DNA from: Poa pratensis
Taxonomy: Eukaryota > Streptophyta > Magnoliopsida > Poales > Poaceae
DNA length: 64,000 bases
Direction: 5' to 3'
NCBI GenBank assembly: GCA_947311845.1
Contig: CAMZMU010000063.1
Coordinates: forward strand, 126,950,914 to 127,014,913
Under the pieces are notes generated by a model, which was not told where the DNA came from, made no database searches, and saw nothing but the letters and a program-made list of their open reading frames with translations. The translations under genes and the position numbers were made by a program. Shown in pieces: positions 23,015 through 35,137 of this stretch (position 1 is the stretch's first letter; every line of letters begins with the position of its first letter).

Positions 23015-23626
23015 GCGAGAGGCCGAGACGGGCGCCGGGAGAGACGACGAGGGGGATCGAGATAAGGCTGCGTGGGTGGGAGGGGGGTAGGTGGGTGATT
23101 CTTCTCCAGCTTAACCCTAAGCCGTAGTGGTTAGTACTAGTACTACGAATGTTGCCTTCACACCTGGATGCTGGGTTCGTCTCGCCGGCGCCAGGTGCCC
23201 GCCGGCGGTGTGCCATAGCGTGAAAAGCCCCACGGCGCGGGACAGGGGAGGGGACTGCCACTGTGCCAGGTCCCTTGTTCTGTGTAGGTATTATCAGCCC
23301 GGCTGAATCAATCTGTCCCGAACTGGAAATCTTAATACAGAACAATCAGATCGCCTTCACTCAAATATCAGTGATAAAATGGTTTAACCTCAGCAAATCC
23401 AAAATTGACTTAGCATTAGAAAATCGGAAAATCCTCATCAACCGTAAACATCTAAACTGAGACCTCTTATTATTGCAACTGCGTTTGTGATCGCAGTACG
23501 TGGTAATACTCCCCTTTGCTCAAGCTGTGCGCACTAGAGTTCAGCAACAACAGACGGACGTGTACAAGCTGCAAAGCGTGGAGTGCAAACTAAACTTAAT
23601 GCCGGCACCATCATGCCAATCCCGAA

Positions 23627-26600
23627 TCACCAAGCGTCCCCCATCTTCGTCTGATCAAAGTAGCGGCCGGTGGGCCCGTCCTCGGGCACCAGCGCCAGCA
23701 TGACGGCGCCCCTCGCGCCTTCCTCCGGCGGGATGACCCCCGTGTTCCAGTTGATCTCCGTCTTGACGAATCCGGGGTGCACACAGTTGACGCGCATCTC
23801 CGGGTGCCGCCTCGCCAGGATCCGGGTGTACAGGTTCACCACCATCTTGGACATGCTGTAGGCCGGCAGCATTGTTGGCCACCCGGCCTCCTCCAGACGC
23901 TCGTTCTTCAGGTCCTCCAGGAACTCACTCAGCATGGCTTCGATCCTTGCCTCGTCCCAGCTGTCGGCGTCGCGCAGCGACTCCCGCAGCTTCTCGTTTG
24001 GCATTCTCTGGTGGACGACAAAACACAGGTGCAGTTAGGCCAGGTGTCCAACAATTTCCATCTCATTTTCAGCTACTATTGTTGTTGCGGTGATGAACCT
24101 GCAGCTCTGAGCGAAGGGAGGAGGTGTTGATGATCCTCGCTCCTGATGTGGATCGCTTCAGTAGAGGAAGGAGTGCTTCTGTTGCCCATTTCAGTCCATA
24201 GTAGTTGGTGTTGAGACATTTTACTGCCTCGTCATATGTTTGTACAATCACCGATTGGATCAGATGGCCTGCTTTACCTGACAGCTGAACCAAAAAGGCA
24301 TATTAGAAATGAAATTGTAATTGACAGATAACTCAAAATCTCCAATAAGCACATTGTACTGAAATCATGATGACTATAGTTACAGTAGGCATATAGGTGC
24401 ATATGCATACTTTGTGCAAATTTTGCAAACAAATCTACAAGTACCAGATAGGGAGGGAACTATTTTATATCAATGCATAATTCACTTCAAATTTAATGTG
24501 CTTTTTGAGATAACGAAAGAAAAACCAGTTACGTAATAGTGTCAATGCTTAGTAGTACTACTCAATACACTTGTATTGTATGTCACTTAACATTTGTGGA
24601 ACCCCTCACTGAATCACCAAGGAGGTGGATCCAGAGCCATATGTCGTGAGAAAATGAGTGACATATGAGGGAAAAATGAAGCCATTGTAGCTGCTCAGAC
24701 ATTCGAGTTCAAGCAGTTCGAATAGTGGTTTTGCTGATGTGGATCCAATTCAGCATGTTATTTCCATATCAAAAGCTCACCAAGTTCCGATAATCATTTA
24801 AAGTTGAGTTTAATCAAAGCTGAAAGCCAGGAAGGTGTCAAATCAAGTTTTTTATTTCAATCTGAAAATTCAAGAGCCTACAGGGTGATGGTCGACTCTG
24901 AGTCCCCGTTCTCATGGACGATCATATGATAGCCATTCCGAAGTCTACATACCCACATCTCAGGATCAATGTTGAGAGCTCTTAGGCCTTCCTGGTCCAC
25001 CGCCACCCCTCCAACACCAGCATTGTTCACCTGCATTGTCCATTCTATCATCACTATATGGTCTCATACAAGTAGAAATGGTAAGACAGATACTACAGAA
25101 GAAACAGATAATTTTACCAAAATGTCAAGCTTCCCGTATCTGCTTTCAATATACCGCGCTAAGGAGGCACGGCTACTACTTTCTAGTATATCGAGCTGAT
25201 GGAAGATTATGTTGGAGAGGTTAGATTCACGGCAAAGGGACTCTACTGCACCTTTGCCTCGTTCCTCGTCCCTTGCAGTGAGAATGACTGTCACACCTTG
25301 GAGAGCAAGCTGGCGGCACACCTCTAGACCAATCCCTCTATTTCCACCAGTGACCACAGCAAGCCTGAATTACACAGGCAAAACCTTAGTATCATTGCTC
25401 GCCGTCAAACATTAAACCGACATGAATATCGGCACAAGCCACAAAATCACCTTTCAGGGATTGCTTCATGGTCATTACTCATTTTCTCAAGCCTGTGGTA
25501 GGAGCAAAGCGAGTTCCGTTTCGTCAGTTAGCTCAAATAGTAAGAACACCTACGAATTAATTTTTTTGCTGACAAAGTGGTGCGGGTGTTGGTGGGTCTT
25601 TCTACGAAGAATGCAAACTATCTGTGTGCATTTTGACCAATGAGGAAATTAGTTGGAATGACCGGATCATCTGAATGCTAATCTAACAAAATGGATTCAG
25701 TTAAATTCAAGAGTGAAAGGCACCGGAGGTTACGAAGTTGCGCGAAAAGGAAGGATTGGTCACCAAGTTGCAAAACCTCAATTATGGGTCACCAAGTTGT
25801 GGAAATGCCAAACTTTGGTCATTCCGTCACGGCGGGCGTTAAATCGATAACGTGGCAGTCTGTTTTTTTGCAAAAAACCCCTTGAACTTTTGTTTTTTCT
25901 GATTGTTAGGTCCTTTTCTGAATGTTAGAAAAAAAAAAGAGTGAAAGGCACCGGAGGTCACGAAGTTGCGCGAAAAGGAAGGATTGGTCACCAAGTTGCA
26001 AAACCTCCTGGAACAAGTTAGGTCCTTTTCTGATTGTTAGAAAAAAAAAAAGAGGAAAGTCAACGCTGCCCGTCTCAGTGCCCACCTCTCGTCCTGGGCC
26101 GAGAGCATGCTCTCTGAGCTCAACGCGCCGCCGCTCCCGCAGCCCCGATGCCCGCCTCCACCTCGTCCGCTGTCACGGCCGGTGGATTCTTCGATATCCC
26201 GCCGCCATCGGTCGACTCGTCGAGCAGCACATACCCTTCTTGGCCGATCCCCGCGCCGGCTGTGGCGCCGGCCGACGTCTCCGGCGACTCCGTGCGGGAC
26301 CCCAAGCGGATGCATACGGCGGTCTCAGGGCGGCGCCATGCGCAAGGTCGCAGCCTACTTCGGCGAGGTCCTCGAGCTGAGTTGATGCGTACGGCGGTCT
26401 CAGGACGACCTGCTCTTTTTTTGCAAGGGAACGGCGCGTTGAGCTCAGAGAGCATGCTCTCGGCCCAGGACGAGAGGTGGGCACTGAGACGGGCAGCGTT
26501 GACTTTCCTCTCTTTTTTTTTCTAACAATCAGAAAAGGACCTAACTTGTTCCAGGAGGTTTTGCAACTTGGTGACCAATCCTTCTTTTTCGCGCAACTTC

Positions 26601-27366
26601 GTGACCTCCGGTGCCTTTCACTCTTTTTTTTTTCTAACAATCAGAAAAGGACCTAACAATCAGAAAAAACAAAAGTTCAAGGGGTTTTTTGCAAAAAAAA
26701 CAGACTGCCAAGTCATCGATTTAACGCCCGCCGTGACGGAATGACCAAAGTTTGGCATTTCCACAACTTGGTGACCCATAATTGAGGTTTTGCAACTTGG
26801 TGACCAATCCTTCCTTTTCGCGCAACTTCGTGACCTCCGGTGCCTTTCACTCTAAATTCAATATAACTTCCGGCGCCTGATCTTCTGTTAAGCGAGTACC
26901 TTCCTGACAAACATGTACGCACTGTCGGGTATAAGTGACTTTGAGGCTAGATGCATTAGTCGATGCAGAGGCCGACAAGTTTCCCATTTCGAAAAAAAGG
27001 CAGAAGTGACTTGGCTACTGAAGCAAACGCTACGCAAGAGTGTTGCTGGTGCATGCCCCCGCTCTGTTCATAGCATCAACAGAAGCACCATTGTCTAGCG
27101 CAGCACACCCATCAAAATGAAAAGAACGCGCTCACCAGCAGAGGAAGAGAGGGGGGCGACCTGTGCACAGGTGATGCCGGCGTCGCCGCTGCGGCTGCCA
27201 CTGAAGTTGCGGGCTTCTTCTCTGTGCGAGCGGCAGGGGAGGTGGTCCGCTGGGAATACGCGCGTGGTTGGTGCTGCGGCGAAGGGCGTGGGGTTAAGCT
27301 GGGTCGGACGCTCGTAGATGAGCTAGTGGCTGCGGCGGCGGCGGCGGCGGCAAGGTGATGGCTCAT
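23627..27366 (-). CDS. short-chain dehydrogenase/reductase, SDR copy 2, with an element in intron 1
   Basis: Exons 2-5 are certain: 25118-25364, 24953-25030, 24099-24284 and 23627-24007, with lengths 247, 78, 186 and 381, matching SDR copy 1 exactly. Motifs: TGGNRGIG, NNAG, IINTSS and the catalytic YSMSK. Exon 1 is inferred at 27161-27366. It ends GTGCACAG/GTCGCC in the phase required to join exon 2 and is the only upstream frame I found that does so. It would give 365 residues, with about 49 more at the N-terminus than copy 1. That extension is rich in Ala, Ser, Pro and Arg with few acidic residues, like a plastid transit peptide, but could also be mispredicted. Intron 1 is about 1.8 kb because a 1142-bp Mutator-like element occupies it. 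The enzyme domain is intact. Likely an NADPH-dependent carbonyl reductase of unknown substrate. Confidence 0.82.
25711..26852. mobile_element. Pack-MULE: Mutator-like foldback element carrying DELLA gene fragments
   Basis: Near-identical inverted arms of about 420 bp (25711-26130 and 26432-26852) begin GAGTGAAAGGCACCGGAGG. They are flanked by a perfect 9-bp target duplication, TAAATTCAA (25702-25710 and 26853-26861), the size made by Mutator-like elements. Each arm has an internal direct repeat of its first 70 or so bases (second start at 25939 in the left arm). The inner part of both arms and the 300-bp loop derive from a DELLA gene. No transposase is present. It lies in intron 1 of SDR copy 2, with the captured coding sense opposite to that gene. 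Few mismatches between the arms (for example near 25850 and 26712) suggest a young element or strong arm homogenisation. Confidence 0.9.
26077..26367 (+). pseudogene. captured fragments of a DELLA/GRAS gibberellin-response repressor gene (Rht-1/SLR1/SLN1 type)
   Basis: Three collinear pieces in shifting frames match the N-terminal half of cereal DELLA proteins. First is HLSSWAESMLSELNAP at 26077-26124. Then comes ASTSSAVTAGGFFDI with PSVDSSSSTY, followed by PAVAPADVSGDSVRDPKRM at about 26155-26310. The last is SQGGAMRKVAAYFGE ending at 26367. In intact DELLAs these lie in this order, with a Ser/Thr-rich and leucine-heptad stretch between the second and third pieces that is missing here. The first piece belongs to the inverted arm and is repeated in reverse at about 26440-26490. 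There is no start, no GRAS domain and at least one frame change, so no functional protein is expected. Identification is from remembered family motifs. Confidence 0.85.
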
Positions 27367-27369
27367 CTG

Positions 27370-29685
27370 GATGGGTCAACCAGCTCGGCTAGTGGGGAAA
27401 GTGAAGGCGCCGAAAGAGAGAGGGGTAAAAAGGCTTTAGGCCCACCTGACGGTGTCAAATGAACTTCGTGCTCTACTTTGGTGCAGAAACGGCTCATCTA
27501 CGGCCCGTTAAGCAGGCTTCAGCACAAAAATAAACTCAGGGGCAAAGATTTCACCTACAAAGCTATCTAAAGTAGTTAAGTCTAAAAAAAACTATCTAAA
27601 GTAGTCTTAAATCTCTCTAAAAAAAACTAGTTTCAAAAATGTAATTGGCTCAAAAGAAATATACATGAAGTTATCCGTAGCCAAATCTTACCGCATGAGA
27701 AAGTATTTTCCTTCTGACATTTTCCATCGCTTCCACGACCGGTGTAACGCTAGACGAAAGGTACATCAGATCTATGTGTATGTCTATAGTACAGTTTAAC
27801 TTCCTTGTTAGGTTTATGTGTTGTGGTTGCCAATGTTTCTATTGTGAAGATAGCGTTGTGGTGTGGATAAAAGTTCAATGGCTCATATCGTCGTCCCAGT
27901 GTGACCTTCGTGGCCGACGCTGTCAAAACGAGGAGTGTGTGGTGTTCTGGTGCCACGGATCGTTGGCTTCTGACCTAGAGGGTGTCAAATTTGGTGTGGT
28001 CAGTAGTTTGCATTGTTTCATTCATTCGTTCTCGCAAACTTCATCCGCGAATTACGGCGATGAATTAAGATAAACTAATCAGTCTTACAAAGGGTCTGTT
28101 TCCAGCCACATGTTCTCGCATTGAGCTACGCGATTCAATTGGTTTATCGGAACCTTTGGGTTAGTCTAGCTTGGTGATCTTTGGGTCATTGGGATATGTC
28201 TTCGGAGACAACACTATTGGTGATCTTTGATTTAACTCTTAGTTTATCAAAGATCTTTGTTGTTTATGTGTGTTTTATTTTCTATGGTCCGATTTACTCT
28301 GATGAGTTTACCGATAAAGCTATGCCATGTACTAGAAAAACTATCTGAACTTATTATATTGTGCATAAGAAAAACTGAATGAAGTTATCTTCATTTCAGG
28401 ATAGACAAATGCTAACCATGCCCAGAAGTTCTATGAACATGGACACATGATTTGCGCACAATCCAAGCAACAAATTCAGAGCTGCAATGCCATCCCCGTG
28501 CAGCGAACTGATCGAGCACAACTGACGAGGAGCCAGTCGATCTATCTAAGATTCGACAAGATCCATAGAGATCCTGCCTAAGCAGAAGGGAACCGAGGAT
28601 GCATGCACATTGCACATCCTCTATCACTGGAGACTCCATGGAACTTAGCTGCTGTCTCCTGTCTCGGAGATCACACTAATCTACTACTCCCAGTTCGTTG
28701 TTCAGAGAACCTGTACGCTCTGGAGGAGAAGAAGAACAGGAGATGGCACGTGGCTGGCACAATGGCACTTGGTAAACTGAACGCGTTCTCTTCTCCGAGC
28801 ATCGAGGCGTGGCCCTTGGAAGTTGGGAGAAGCGCTCATTGTTTAGTGTAAGATCATCATCTTGGTTTCTGCAATTAATGTGTACTCCTCTGGAAGACAT
28901 CTAATTTGGAACGGAGGGAGTACTTGGCAAAGCGCTTGTGATGGCTTCATTCGACCTTGACAGAAATGGAAGCAAATGTATATGTCAACTCAATAATGCG
29001 TTGACAGTATTAGGGAACTGGCGTGCAGCTATCACAGCAGATCAGGATCGAGGATTACTTTGGCTTAATTAGTCGTTGCTGTTGCTGCCGGAGACATGGT
29101 GGATCAATAATATGATACACACTCCTGAGCTGCAAGTTGCTGGTGCAAGTTGACTTGCCTTTGTTCTTAATCCAACCATCAACGTCTCGACCTTTAAAGA
29201 TGGCTAGTATTTTTCCTCCGATCTGAAGTCTGATCCTGTGGATCATTTATTCTGCCGTGTTCCAGCTGGATCACTCCAAAGTCTGAGCTAATCGGTGGTT
29301 GAGATTGTTTGAAGAGGCAGTGATGATCCATTAGGAAAAGGGAAAGGGGCAGGTCGTTATTAATAATCTGTTGGTTTTGCCAGTGTGTATCTGTCGAACT
29401 GAGCTGACCAACCTGCCGACACCTAAAGAAATATCCACATGCTGAGCTCGAAATAGTACATGCCTTTTTTTTAATAAAGCGAAATGGTACATGCCTACAT
29501 GGGGCTCGAGATCAGATGGAGTGAGATTTGTACGTTCGTGCGGTCTCGTCTTAGACAGAACTAGCCAGGTAATGGCAGCGAGATCGATCGATCTGGCCGA
29601 GTTATTGTGTGGCCTGCCTGGAGACTGCATGGCCTCCCAGTAATTTCTGCAGATCGCTTGGTACCGATACAGATGTAGGTAGGAC
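27370..29685. other. intergenic, no confident gene
   Basis: This is moderately AT-rich sequence upstream of SDR copy 2. Short reading frames on both strands show no recognisable motif, paralogue or splice structure. A lone Stowaway-type end (AATTTGGAACGGAGGGAGTA) occurs at about 28903-28922 without its partner. No RNA gene was recognised. Confidence 0.5.
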
Positions 29686-29689
29686 CTGG

Positions 29690-30082
29690 CAAAAGGGGAA
29701 AGTGTTTTTGTTCATTTAAAATTCGAAAATCATATTTATGAGTTTCAAAAAAACTTTTAAAACAAATGTAGCCAATGGTGTGTCCCACAAACGTATGAAA
29801 TACTAATTTCAAATACTTTGTATTATGAAGTACACAAAAATAACAAAATCTGATAAAATTTAGAAATTTGAAAATAGGTATACTTAGATTCACCCTTTTG
29901 TCATTTTTGTGTAGCTTAAAAAACAAATTATTTCACATTTATATGTTGCACGTTTGTAAGATATACCATCGGCTACATTCGGAAGTTTTTTAGAACTTTT
30001 TGCAATTCATAAATATAATTTTAAAAATAAAATAAAATGGAGGGAACACTGGAACTCGGGAGCCAAAAATCTCCACTCCCAA
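29690..30082. repeat. about 400-bp foldback MITE, family copy 2
   Basis: The interior inverted parts (TACACAAAAATAACAAAATC and TCATTTTTGTGTAGCTTAAA) and the right end (GGAGGGAACACTGGAACTCG) match the copies at 15836, 57662 and 60250. The left terminus is eroded. Confidence 0.55.
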
Positions 30083-30084
30083 CT

Positions 30085-31180
30085 AATTAAAATTCTTTTT
30101 CCAACATGTGGCTAACTAAGTGGTTGTTTGGATATTGGAGATTAACTATTAAGCTAACCTGGTTTTGGGCTGATTTATATGATAACTAGTGTTTTTTTAC
30201 CAACTTACTTTCCTAGTTTTGTGAAAACCAATTTTACTTATTCACATTTTAGTTACTCCAACCAAACAGAATTTTAGTTTGTTACAAGGTTATACTTGTC
30301 GACGGATAACTAGTTCCGTTAAAGTTCTGTATCCAAATAAGGGCAGTGATATTAGATGTATTTTCAATAGAAGGCAAAATAAATCACAAGATCTATCCCA
30401 GTATAAAATATCTTTCTCATGGAAATGGATAAGTTCTCTCAAAATTCACAAAGTTGTCGACATCTCTTAATCATCAACGTCACAAATTTCTACGTCGTAG
30501 CCCTCTGATAATGAAGGGAGATGGTGATATCCTCTCTCATCTCACAGAATATAGCCGTACACAAAAGATGCAACTTGAACAATACAGTCACCTGATCTTT
30601 AGCAGAAGATTAAGAAATCCTAGAAAAAATATCTTTCATGCGCAAACAAACACAATATGCCATAATGCTCCGGAAATTTGCTTCCACTGTTGAAAATCGT
30701 GTTTTAGAATGTGAAAAAAAAAAATCTGGCCAACATACCAACATTCTATGCTCGCACAAAAAATTTCATGAACAAACACATCTTCTTGTGGGCTTTGTCA
30801 AAAGGACAAAAAAAAGTCGGGGATAAGTCTTTTTGTTGCAACAAAATTAGTCTTTTTACACAAGCCGCAAAAATGGTTTCTTCCGTGATTTTTTTTTTTT
30901 TTTGCGTGAACACAAAATGTCCGGATGTATTTCCGAAATTTTGCCAGAATTGTTTTGACATTTCAAACTGTTTTAAATTTTATTTTTCATAATGAGAGTA
31001 TCAACTCCTACAAGCCAAAACACCGCCTCCGCAATGCTCCACGATTTTGGGAAGAAGAATCTTCTCTTTTCCTGCAAAATCTAGCAATCCACAAATAAAT
31101 TCAAGTTGAAAAACTAGTAACCCAAACTTTAGCGGAAGAGGAAGAACATTCTGATAAAAAAATAGGTAACGACTAGGGCT
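30085..31180. other. AT-rich intergenic sequence, no gene seen
   Basis: Short A and T runs dominate. A segment at about 30120-30275 begins GTGGTTGTTTGGAT and ends near CCAACCAAACAG, hinting at a small inverted-repeat element. Its termini are too weak to call. Confidence 0.4.
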
Positions 31181-31515
31181 TAGTTGAGTGAGAATGAACT
31201 TAATTCTCACTCAATGAGGTTACATGATTTCACTTGCAGCTCATCTGTAACTGTAGAAGGTTTTAGTTGCAACTGGAAAAATTCAGTTGCAACTCATTTT
31301 CAACCCCATTTATAACCTCAAAAATCTCAATGCAACTCATGTGCAAGCCACATTCAACTGGGAAAAGATCTCAGATGCAACATTTGTGCATCTCATGTGC
31401 AACTGGGAAAATCTCAGTTGCAACCCATATACAACTCACATGTGCCACAAATCACGATGCAGATCTGAAAGTTTTAAAGTTGAGTGAGATCTAACTAAAT
31501 TCTCACTCAAGTGAA
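31180..31515. repeat. degenerate repeat block with GAGTGAGAAT ends and TTGCAACT motifs
   Basis: The outer parts pair as TGAGTGAGAATG and TTCTCACTCAA. Between them the motif CAACTGGGAAAATCTCAGTTGCAAC recurs in variant form at least three times (about 31262-31430). This looks like a small DNA element with internal tandem copies. Superfamily undetermined. Confidence 0.5.
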
Positions 31516-31838
31516 AATTAGCATAATCGTAAAAAATATCATTTGTGTGTAAATAAATCAGACCTCTCGAGTATTTCAAGTTGGTGCCACACCTCTTTCA
31601 TGTTAGATTTCGATATGCCCTCGATAAAGATAACAATCTGAAAGGATGAAATGTTCTTTTATCCTATATAGCGTCTCTTACTATAGTTTACATAAATCAT
31701 TTTAGGAAATCTCCTGCTTACTAAGTAGTTAACCAAAAATCAGATCTACTGTATATAATACTTGGTACATGCATGTAAGATATAAAGGATTGAGACGGTG
31801 AATATCTAGATGGCATGGCAACTCTCGGTACGACTAGT

Positions 31839-33370
31839 AAGAGCATCTCCAACGGCGCCCTCGAGAGCCACCCATCTATCCTCCATTGGGCGTTCGGCAG
31901 AAAATCACGCCCCATCGAGGGTCCCCCAACTAAGCCGCTAAGGACAAGCTCGTACAAGCCCGCCACTTAATACACTAATCGGTCGGCCCAGCTTCATAGC
32001 CACCCAGTCGTTTCTCCTCTCCACCCCTCCCTCTATCGGCCCCACTCTTCTCTCCCCACCTATGATCGTCTCCACGGCTCCATTTTTTCCTGCCTCCACA
32101 ACCTCATGTCCCATGAGACGTCGGCAGACCCGCTGTCGCGCTCGCCGATGTTTTCGAACCATTTTGACTGTGGGAGAGGTCGAACGTGATGGATCCGGCC
32201 GGTTCAAGCCGCACCACCGTCGGCCATGTTTGAGCTCATTTGTGCTCCTTCTTCTTTCCAGGTGAAAGAACACAGATGTAGCATGGATGGGGTGTGAATA
32301 GGCGATTTAAAATAATTATAGTTTAGACTTGAATAAATACGGAATAAAAACAAACATTTAATTTATCAAGCACAAACCCTAAAACAAGCTATGCTCACCA
32401 ATGGACATCAACAACTTATGCTAAACAAGACAGACAACTATGTGAAAGCAAGATATATGACTTCAGGCATGATGGGTATCACAAAGTAAATGCACAAGTT
32501 AAACATCTCGGGTATAGAGATAACTCAGTCACGCCGAGACAACGATGTATTTCCAATGTTCCTTCCCAGAGAGAAAATACGTCATCGTTGAAGGCATGTG
32601 GAGCCACAAGGCACTCCAACGCACAGTTGTGCTCACCCTATTCTCCTTGAGCCCCTTCTATCGAAGAACTCAATCCACTATTAGTTCGATTTGAAGGCGT
32701 TGACCAAACCTTTACATATTACAAATTTGTTCCGATGAAATTTGATGGGTTGTTTCATTGTTTGGTTATCCGTTGTTTCATGTGGAGAATATGAGTAGCA
32801 ACAATGAGTTTTTTTTTTTTTTGAAAGGAAAGCGGTGGGGGAAGCCCCCACAGCGAGTTTTTTTTTTCAAATAATAAGAACCCAAATTCGCGTCCATCAG
32901 GACTTGAACCTGGGTGGCTGGGTTGTACATCCACTCCACTAGAACAATGAGTATTTCAACCATCAGTACATGGATACATTGCCAGATGATGAAGCCTACG
33001 ATGGGGAGAGCCTGATCATCGCCACGACTCTTCTATGTTTGACTGATGAGTACAATGCATTGACCCTTCATTGAGGTTCAGCATGAGGTGGTGTGCCGAT
33101 TTATCGCCAAATGGTTATGGGTCATGTTTTGTTATAAGAATGACTATATCAAGCTCAACAATCGAACTTACGGTCTGAACAAGTTTATGCGACGCTTCAG
33201 GATGTCAAGTGATGTGTTCATGCGTATTTTGGTAGGTGTAAGGGAGTGTGATGATTATTTCAGACTAAACAGATATTGCACCCGTTTGCTTCGGTTATCT
33301 TCTATTTAGAAAATACATTGTTGTTTTCATGTGTGTAGCATATGAATTTGCTACATATTTGGTTGGCGGG
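31839..33370 (+). mobile_element. Harbinger-like element remnant with transposase fragment, right end missing
   Basis: The left end TAA|GAGCATCTCCAAC suits a PIF/Harbinger terminus with TAA duplication. From about 32960 the plus strand encodes pieces such as EYFNHQYMDTLPDDE. At 33088-33306 it reads RRFRMSSDVFMRILVGVRE, then DDYFRLNRYCT and LLRLSSI. This is the conserved N-terminal region of plant Harbinger (HARBI1-type) transposases. Stops and substitutions show decay. The Gypsy LTR starts at 33371 and the rest of the transposase is not recovered in the window. Bases 32280-32760 look like unrelated inserted retroelement sequence. Confidence 0.6.
32809..32942 (-). mobile_element. tRNA-derived SINE with target-site duplication
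   Basis: On the minus strand the element begins near TAGTGGAGTGG (A box) and carries GGTTCAAGTCC (B box) about 30 bases on, the internal promoter of a tRNA-derived SINE. It ends in an A-rich tail (plus-strand T run at 32809-32822). AACAATGAGT flanks it at 32800-32809 and 32943-32952. It interrupts the decayed Harbinger element. It resembles the Au-type SINEs of Triticeae in features, but the family was not verified. Confidence 0.75.
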
Positions 33371-34936
33371 TGATACGTCTCAAACGTATCTATAATTTTT
33401 GATGTTCCATGCTTGTTTTATACCTATTGCTACATGTTTTGCATCCACTTTATGTCATTTTTATACATTTTCCGGGACTAACCTATTAACAAGATGCCGA
33501 AGTGCCAGTTCCTGTTTTCTGCTGTTTTTGTATTCCAGAAAAGCTAGTCTGGAAATATTCTCGGAATTGGACGAAACTACACGGGGGTCCCTATTTTACC
33601 AGAAGACATCAGATGGAGCAAAGAAGCAACGGAGAGGACCCACAGGGGCCCACACACACCTAGGGCGCGGGTCCCCCCTGCCGCGCCCTAGGGTGGTGTG
33701 GGCCCCTCGGGGCTCTCCAGCCGCCGCCCTTTCGCCTATTTATTCCCCCGTGAAAATAACCCGAGGACTGAGCCAAAATCCACGAAAAGTTCCAGAGACG
33801 CCGCCGCCGTCAACCCTAGCTCGGGAGGGTCCAGAACCTCTTCCCGGCACCCTGCCGGAGAGGGGAATCGTCACCGGAGGCTTCTACATCGCCATGCCTG
33901 CCTCCGAGTGATGCGTGAGTAGTTCATCCTTGGACTACGGGTCCATAGCAGTAGCTAGATGGTTGTCTCTCCTATTTGTGCCATCATGTTTAGATCTTGT
34001 GAGCTGCCCTACATGATCAAGATCATATTATTGTAATGCTACATGTTGTGTTTGCTGGGATCCGATGAATATTGAATACTATGTCAAGTTGATTATCAAT
34101 CTATGCCCTATGTTATTTATGATCTTGCATGCTCTCCGTTGCTAGTAGATGCTTTGGCCAAGTAGATGCTTGTAACTCCAAGAGGAGTATTTATGCTAGA
34201 TAGTGGGTTCATGCCTCCATTTAATCTGGGACAGTGACAGAAAGTTCTAAGGTTGTGGATGTGCTGTTGCCACTAGGGAAACCTAACGATGCTATGTCCA
34301 CGGGCATATGTGTTTGTTTACATTACGCGCTTTACTTAATGCAATTATCCGTTGCTTGCAACTTAATACCAACGGGGACTCGGATGACAACCCGGCGGTG
34401 GATTATTAGTCATAGATGCAGTTGGATAACGGTCTATGTATTTGTCGTAATGCCCAATTAAATACCATAGTAGTCATCATGCCATGTATTTGCATTGTCA
34501 TGCGCTCACTATTTGTCAATTGCCCAGCTGTAATTTGTTCACCCAACATGTTAGTTATCTTTTATGGAGAGACACCACTAGTGAACTGTGGACCCCGGTC
34601 CATTCTTTTACATTGATTAAACCACAAACTGCAAACTGTTCCTTTTTCATTCTCTGCAATTTAATACTCATTTTCCACACGAGACGTTTAATCCTTTGTT
34701 TTCAGCAAGCCGGTGAGATTGACAACCTCACTGTTTCGTTGGGGCAAAGTATTGTGATTGTGTTGTGTGCAGGTCCACGTTGGTGATCGTATTGCGCCGT
34801 GCGAGCCGCCAACAACCTTCTGAAGAATTGCTGCTCCTACTGGTTCGATAAACCTTGGTTTCATACTGAGGGAAAACTTGCTGCTAGACACATCAAACCT
34901 TCCTCTTGGGGTCTCCCAACGAGCAGGCACGCATCA
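33371..34936 (+). repeat. Gypsy LTR 1
   Basis: TGAT...ATCA termini; nearly identical to 39837-41406. The start directly abuts the Harbinger transposase remnant. Confidence 0.82.
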
Positions 34937-35137
34937 AGCTTTTTCTGGCGCCGTTGCCGGGGAGTAGCAGTCTTCTGCAAGGGGAGTTTCACGCTTCCAA
35001 TCTCTTTACTTTGTTTTTGTCTTGCTTAGTTTATTTTATTTTATCTTGTTTGCTTTCAATTATCAAAAACACAAAAAAATTAGTTACTTGTTTTATTTAT
35101 TTTCAAGTTATTTTCTGCCTGTTTTTAATTTGCTAAA

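Noticed and set aside
22788..23345. 185-codon minus-strand frame upstream of SDR copy 1
   Set aside because: The real exon 1 (22956-23014) is in another frame of the same region and joins exon 2 with correct splice phase. The long frame has no motif.
26120..26640. Arg/Ser-rich frames within the Mutator-like element on both strands
   Set aside because: They are by-products of the inverted arms and captured DELLA DNA, with frame changes and no complete domain.
31260..31450. Possible CRISPR-like or tandem array of TTGCAACT motifs
   Set aside because: Spacing and units are irregular and degenerate, the context is a plant genome, and the block fits a small DNA element.
33399..33922. 170-codon frame at 33399 and its near-duplicate at 40156-40385
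   Set aside because: Both lie in the Gypsy LTRs and are repeated because the LTR is repeated. No protein family is recognised.
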